Assembly (NCBI GenBank): GCA_963833965.1
Contig: CAWHZZ010000003.1
Location: 496,001-560,000 of the forward strand
DNA: 64,000 nucleotides
Origin: CAJCIW01 sp963833965
Lineage (GTDB): Bacteria > Chlamydiota > Chlamydiia > Chlamydiales > Rhabdochlamydiaceae
Reading direction: 5' to 3'
This document shows, piece after piece, positions 61,060-64,000 of the stretch. Made by a program: the position numbers and the translations under genes. Each line of letters opens with the position of its first letter. Position 1 is the stretch's first letter. The notes beneath the pieces were generated by a model. The model was given only the letters and a program-made list of their open reading frames with translations, did no database searches and was not told where the DNA came from.

Positions 61060-64000
61060 ATGTCCAATGGTGTTCCAAGTCATAAAACCTCAACCGGGAA
61101 ATGGATCGCTTCCATTCTTGCCATTTTTCTTATTCTGCTCCTACTCTGCTTTCTCATGCTGCCGATGCTTTTTTCGACGGGCCCGGGAAAGAAGTACCTG
61201 CTCAAAATGATTGAAAATCGCACAGGTTTCCAAATGGAGATCGAGGAACTTTCTCTCAGCTGGTTCGGGACACAGCGGGCCTCAGGGGTGCGTGGACAAA
61301 ATGTCAAAGATCAGGTTGAGCTGACGGCAGAGGAGATTCAGTCGAGTTCGCCACTTTGGAAGATCGTCTTTAGCAACGACCTCGGCCAAACGCAAATTGT
61401 CTCGCCGGTGGTGACCATCAGCAAAGCCTTTCAACCGGCGGCCTATCAGAGTAGAAGGCCTGTGCTTAAAGCGGCTTCATTTGTGCCAAGACCGCAGTTT
61501 GCCGCTACGAACAGGTGGATATCCCCCACTTATCGGGGGAAAATCGTTGTCAATCACGGCAAGGTTGCCTTCAATACTCCGGGTGTAGAACCGATGACGT
61601 TCGATCAGATCGAGGCCTCGCTAGATATGGCCTCGAAAGATGAGGTCGCCTTAGTCTTCAGCTGCACCACAAACCCGCAAGGGCAGATCGCTGTCAAAGC
61701 GTCCGCCGCGCATTTAAGTGCGGCGTATCCCTCGTTTGCGGTTCAATCGTCCATCCAGCAGATGCCGGTTCAAGGGCTCGATCAGCTCGCTTCCCTCTTT
61801 TATCCTGAGATGAGTGGGCTGATTTATAGTTTTGTGGGGCCGACGATCAACCTGGGATGTAACTTGAGCGCCAGTTCAGGGAATTTCGACCTGCGGCTCA
61901 ATGCGGTGTCATCCCAGATTACGGCGTACGTGGCCACCCAGTCGCTCAATGGCGTTTTATCTTTGAAGAGCCCTGCCGAGTTGCAATACAACTTCACTCC
62001 GGCCTTTCTACAAAAGATGGCAAAGCTAATTCCTGCTTTGGAGAATGTGACGTTGACTCAGCCCGCCCTTGTGCAAGCGACGATCGAACAATTCTCCTGC
62101 CCCGTTCCTTCAGCTCTTCACGATTTATTGAAATCGTCATTTCACGCAAGCCTGACGGCGCCGCCACAAATCGCATTGAGAGTCAATGGCAGCCCGGTTT
62201 TCTTGGGCAATCTGTCGGCTCGAGCGAGCAGCCCTTCTTTGGAGCAGCAGCTTGTTGCGAGCCTTTCATCGGCATTGACTGTGCAGGAGCGGCAGGGGGC
62301 CATTCAAATCGAGAGCGATATCCAACAACCCTTTAATCCTCAGGCGATGCGGGGCACCATCGGTGTGAATGCGAAGGGATTTCCCGTGGGGCTTATGGGG
62401 GGTGCCCCGCTCACGGATATTGTTGGGCAGACCGCCGATCTCATCGCAACCACACAACTGCAACCGGGCAGTAATAAAGTGCACTTGAGCTGGCAGTCGG
62501 ACTTTTTGAAAATTCCGGCGATCGACCTTTCCATCGATAAGACATTAACTCTAGTCTCCCCCTCGCCATTTGCTTTTGCCTTGAATCCCCGTTGGATCAA
62601 TTCTCTGCTTCCTAAAGATCAGCTTCAGCTGAGCAAGGCCGATCCGTTTCAAGGGACGATTCAAAGTCTTACAGTTCCGGTGGATGAATTGAAAAACATG
62701 CGCCTAGAGGCGACCCTCAATTCGGGAGTATTGGCGTTTACTGGATGTAACCCTTTCATAATCGCCAAAATGCAAAATCGGCTTTCCATCAACACCTTTG
62801 ATCAGATCAGCCTCCAGATGGACGGCGACCCTCTCAAGGGAAGCCTTGCCATCGCTTACAATCCATCGGCGGGCACAGCTACGTTGACAAAGCCATTAGT
62901 GCTACAATGGATGCTCGACCCGGCGACTTTGAAAGCGATGGCCCCTCAAGCCCCCACATTAGCAAAGCCGACGCTTGTGCAGTTGTCGTTGGACCCTTTT
63001 GTGATCCCGGTTTCAAATCCCGATGTTTACAAACTCAAATTGAAAGGGCTGATCTTGAATTCTGAAATGATTCTGGGCCAGGCGAACAAACAGGTCGCAT
63101 TACTCAATACGAATATTCCCTTCCAGTGGGACCCGATTGCTAAAACGGCAACGATGCAGCTCTCTTCCCAGTTGAAGAATCCTGAAGGCAATAACGGCAC
63201 CTTGCAGGGGGACTTTTCCCTTTCCAATTTCAGGATCGACAAAGGGTTGGACTTGACCCCAGCAAACCTTCAGGGGGATTTGCAGCTGCAAAATCTCTCC
63301 TCGCTTCTGCTCGATGCGTTTTCTGAGCGCTCTCTGAGCGCGATCGTCGGTCCCCTCTTCACATGCCGGTTAAAACTGCAGAGCTTGAGTCCAGAGAAAC
63401 AAACTCTTGCTCTCAAATGGACAAGCGACAACCTCTCGATCGATACCGGTTTTGCCATGAACAACGGCAGTCTGCAATTGCAAGGATCTAATCAACAAAT
63501 CGGCTGGACCTTGACCCCTGAAAGTTACAAGGTTCTGGATGCCTGGATCGTGAACGCCAATCAGCAACTCATCCCTTTTGAAATCAAAGAGCCCACCGTT
63601 TTCTCCATCACTTTGTCGAAGCTCTCGCTGCCTGTCCTCCCCGGACAAAAACCGCAAGAAACGCCAAAGGATCAGGCTTGCGGCCAGGGTCTTGCTGGAG
63701 GAGAGCTCGCCAACCGTTTCCCGAGTTTTGCTTTTGACCTTTCCAAATTGGAATTGAATGCCTCCGCGCGCAACCCCAAATTGACTTTTTACGACCGAAG
63801 CTCCCATGAAACGATTCAACTTTCCAATCTCGCATTGGGGTTGAACAAACAAAAAGGCACTCCGGTAACCCTCTCGCTAGACAGCAATGTCACCGCCCAA
63901 AGCGCTCAATCTGGCAACACAAAAAATGGGTCGATCTCTCTAAACGGCAACTTAACGCAGACATTGACTCCGCAAGGCGCTTTTGATGTTTCGAAATTGA
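61060..64000 (+). CDS. AsmA-like inner-membrane-anchored envelope protein, C-terminus cut by window edge
   Basis: An open frame of 980 codons from ATG 61060 (GGAGG seven bases upstream) reaches the window end without a stop. A basic N-terminus and one membrane helix cover about residues 14-45 (WIASILAIFLILLLLCFLML). The sequence LLKMIENRTGFQMEIEELSL then matches the start of AsmA/TamB/YhdP-type proteins, where a helix and strand precede a long beta-rich periplasmic domain. The remainder is a long series of amphipathic strands without cysteine-rich or catalytic motifs. Such proteins form grooves that carry phospholipids between the inner and outer membranes. The assignment rests on architecture rather than on a specific motif. 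Confidence 0.7.
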   Translation, partial: MSNGVPSHKTSTGKWIASILAIFLILLLLCFLMLPMLFSTGPGKKYLLKMIENRTGFQMEIEELSLSWFGTQRASGVRGQNVKDQVELTAEEIQSSSPLWKIVFSNDLGQTQIVSPVVTISKAFQPAAYQSRRPVLKAASFVPRPQFAATNRWISPTYRGKIVVNHGKVAFNTPGVEPMTFDQIEASLDMASKDEVALVFSCTTNPQGQIAVKASAAHLSAAYPSFAVQSSIQQMPVQGLDQLASLFYPEMSGLIYSFVGPTINLGCNLSASSGNFDLRLNAVSSQITAYVATQSLNGVLSLKSPAELQYNFTPAFLQKMAKLIPALENVTLTQPALVQATIEQFSCPVPSALHDLLKSSFHASLTAPPQIALRVNGSPVFLGNLSARASSPSLEQQLVASLSSALTVQERQGAIQIESDIQQPFNPQAMRGTIGVNAKGFPVGLMGGAPLTDIVGQTADLIATTQLQPGSNKVHLSWQSDFLKIPAIDLSIDKTLTLVSPSPFAFALNPRWINSLLPKDQLQLSKADPFQGTIQSLTVPVDELKNMRLEATLNSGVLAFTGCNPFIIAKMQNRLSINTFDQISLQMDGDPLKGSLAIAYNPSAGTATLTKPLVLQWMLDPATLKAMAPQAPTLAKPTLVQLSLDPFVIPVSNPDVYKLKLKGLILNSEMILGQANKQVALLNTNIPFQWDPIAKTATMQLSSQLKNPEGNNGTLQGDFSLSNFRIDKGLDLTPANLQGDLQLQNLSSLLLDAFSERSLSAIVGPLFTCRLKLQSLSPEKQTLALKWTSDNLSIDTGFAMNNGSLQLQGSNQQIGWTLTPESYKVLDAWIVNANQQLIPFEIKEPTVFSITLSKLSLPVLPGQKPQETPKDQACGQGLAGGELANRFPSFAFDLSKLELNASARNPKLTFYDRSSHETIQLSNLALGLNKQKGTPVTLSLDSNVTAQSAQSGNTKNGSISLNGNLTQTLTPQGAFDVSKL

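Overview
The window looks like a chromosome segment of an environmental (non-Chlamydiaceae) member of the Chlamydiae, an obligate intracellular bacterium of protists or animals. The evidence is the order smpB-dnaN-recF (as in chlamydial chromosomes), a chlamydial-type leuS-waaA pair, DUF687-like and other lineage-specific secreted proteins, and many genes with eukaryote-directed folds (OTU, YopT/C58-like, F-box-like, LicD, phospholipase D). The species cannot be fixed from sequence alone.

Layout. 1-2 kb: an exported S53 (sedolisin) protease running off the left edge. 2-10 kb: an accessory stretch with a duplicated small gene (2283 and 7752) flanked by three copies of a 130-bp palindromic repeat, a methyltransferase beside an archaeal-type methionine adenosyltransferase, several AT-rich lineage-specific genes and three decayed genes (a YhcG/DUF1016 nuclease fragment, an F-box-like gene with an internal stop, and uncertain debris near 6.7-7.4 kb). 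10-22 kb: a core block with two CAU-anticodon tRNAs including the initiator, waaA, leuS, a C58-like protease candidate, a winged-helix-like gene, smpB, dnaN, recF and pgi. 22-33 kb: nitronate monooxygenase plus hydrolase, a cluster of exported or DUF687-like proteins, tRNA-Pro, trmB plus partner, and an ExbB/ExbD pair.

33-43 kb: a dense accessory island with two paralogous proteins carrying a possible permuted papain-like H...NC core, an alpha/beta hydrolase, a LicD-type transferase overlapping a phospholipase D-like gene, and a long GT28 (diacylglycerol glycosyltransferase-like) protein. Four proteins in the window share an N-terminal signature of the type [LIF][DN][LY]T[LF]x[VI]P. 43-54 kb: tRNA-Leu with a duplicated 3' end, a VanX-like dipeptidase, coiled-coil and secreted proteins, a frameshifted phosphodiesterase, an APC transporter with a methyltransferase, and a decayed IS630 element. 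54-64 kb: a thioesterase, glmS, an OTU-domain protein, a class III nucleotidyl cyclase, and a long AsmA-like envelope protein running off the right edge.

The most unusual non-coding signal is a set of long fold-back (hairpin) elements in gaps between genes. Three of them (22180, 29498, 43039) have unrelated outer arms, yet all converge on the same ACTT-ATTC-AAGT apex, with compensatory changes in the stem. Gene overlaps that suggest translational coupling are leuS/waaA, trmB/30477, 22466/23542, LicD/PLD and 49725/51122.
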